Source of the DNA: JAWLHJ01 sp039587535
GTDB taxonomy: Bacteria > Gemmatimonadota > Gemmatimonadetes > Longimicrobiales > Gaopeijiaceae
Assembly (NCBI GenBank): GCA_039587535.1
Contig: JBDHIF010000053.1
Span: 1-11,862, forward strand
Direction: 5' to 3'
Length of the DNA: 11,862 nt
Shown here: positions 11,649 to 11,862 of the stretch, one piece after another
Layout: every line of letters starts with the position of its first letter
How positions within the stretch are numbered: the first letter of the stretch is position 1
Made by a program: the position numbers and the translations under genes
Notes under the pieces: generated by a model
Told to the model about the DNA's origin: nothing
The model's input: only the letters and a program-made list of their open reading frames with translations
The model's database searches: none

Positions 11649-11861
11649 GAGGGGGGTGACACAGGAACAAACTGAAACCGAAAGCTGGATCGAGATGACA
11701 AGAAGCGCCTTCATTCCGCTGTTCCTCGCTCGGGCGAGCGTCGCCTGGAGCTCGAGGACCGAAGGCCACTCGAGGACATAAACGATGATGGCCACGTCGA
11801 TCACCAGGCTCTCCGATTCGATCGCCAAGATCCTACCGCGCAGCACGCGGGGTCGGGTCAC
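11628..11861 (-). CDS. Weak partial reading frame entering from the right edge
   Basis: A minus-strand frame of 77 codons, open at the right edge, includes ESLVIDVAIIVYVLEWPSVL and LELQATLARAR and ends at TAA 11630-11628. Its first 50 or so codons have GC-rich third positions like real genes nearby, and the last 27 do not. Because the opposite plus-strand frame shares the same third-base column, this bias does not tell the strand. No family is recognised. It is mutually exclusive with the plus-strand partial gene at 11785. Confidence 0.22.
   Translation of the reverse strand: MTRPRVLRGRILAIESESLVIDVAIIVYVLEWPSVLELQATLARARNSGMKALLVISIQLSVSVCSCVTPLLSNGRA
11751..11777 (+). repeat. Short direct repeat CTCGAGGAC
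   Basis: The 9-mer CTCGAGGAC occurs at 11751-11759 and 11769-11777, offset by 18 bases. The second copy supplies the ribosome-site-like AGGA before ATG 11785. It may be chance. Confidence 0.3.
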
Positions 11862-11862
11862 G
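11785..11862 (+). CDS. Possible start of a plus-strand gene (partial)
   Basis: ATGATGGCC at 11785 opens a frame that stays open to the right edge: MMATSITRLSDSIAKILPRS then TRGRVT. AGGA (11773-11776) lies 8 bases upstream, and 22 of the 26 codons end in G or C. It would be the first gene after the sigma-54-like element, with a leader of about 130 bases. Twenty-six codons are too few to identify a family. The minus-strand frame covering the same bases is the competing explanation. Confidence 0.28.
   Translation, partial: MMATSITRLSDSIAKILPRSTRGRVT

Noticed and set aside
11656..11781. 41-codon plus-strand frame from GTG 11656 after the strong TAAGGAGG
   Set aside because: The ribosome-like string would lie upstream of the predicted transcription start, the spacing is too short, and the peptide has no recognisable character; the purine run may simply be part of the promoter region.
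1..11862. CRISPR arrays, tRNA or rRNA genes, insertion sequences
   Set aside because: I saw no regularly spaced repeats, no tRNA-like cloverleaf or rRNA sequence and no transposase or terminal inverted repeats.

Overview
The window is GC-rich and gene-dense, with Gram-negative envelope features: a TonB-dependent outer-membrane receptor, lipoprotein signals and a type II secretion pseudopilin. Its repertoire (short lipoproteins ending in a HFSGYA-type motif, TPR proteins, TonB receptor plus YfiR/DUF4154) reminds me most of Gemmatimonadota or a similar soil/sediment lineage. That placement is inference from style; no marker gene is present.

Left block, plus strand (about 1-4990): the tail of an unidentified gene, a soluble histidine kinase, a receiver-histidine kinase hybrid, a TonB-dependent receptor and a YfiR-family periplasmic protein. 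All are co-directional and closely spaced, so they look like one signalling unit: an outer-membrane receptor and a periplasmic protein encoded beside two cytoplasmic kinases. Neither kinase has a visible membrane segment, so the component that crosses the inner membrane is missing or lies outside the window.

Middle block, minus strand (5041-7563): a GspG-like pseudopilin and, upstream of it, an orphan family 5 (oligopeptide-type) solute-binding lipoprotein without its permeases. The block converges with the left block over a 50-base gap containing a dyad that includes both stop codons.

Divergent regulatory gap (7564-7921): a strong GC hairpin, a near-match to a sigma-54 (-24/-12) promoter, and a TATAAT box wrapped in an inverted repeat.

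Right block, plus strand (7922-11205): two tandem paralogous lipoproteins (ZU5-like pattern), an eight-repeat TPR protein, and a sigma-54-activator-type AAA+ ATPase whose start overlaps the TPR stop. The ATPase keeps Walker A and the overall fold pattern. It has lost GAFTGA (HALPWA instead), has Walker B DE changed to ED, has lost the sensor I Asn and the second Arg finger, and has neither a receiver nor a DNA-binding domain. This TPR/AAA+ pair, possibly with the lipoproteins, is the best candidate for something undescribed.

Right edge (11206-11862): about 580 bases without a convincing gene. It contains several palindromes and, at 11627-11648, an element that is both a near-perfect plus-strand sigma-54 promoter and an imperfect 22-base palindrome. 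Beyond it are only weak, mutually exclusive partial reading frames.
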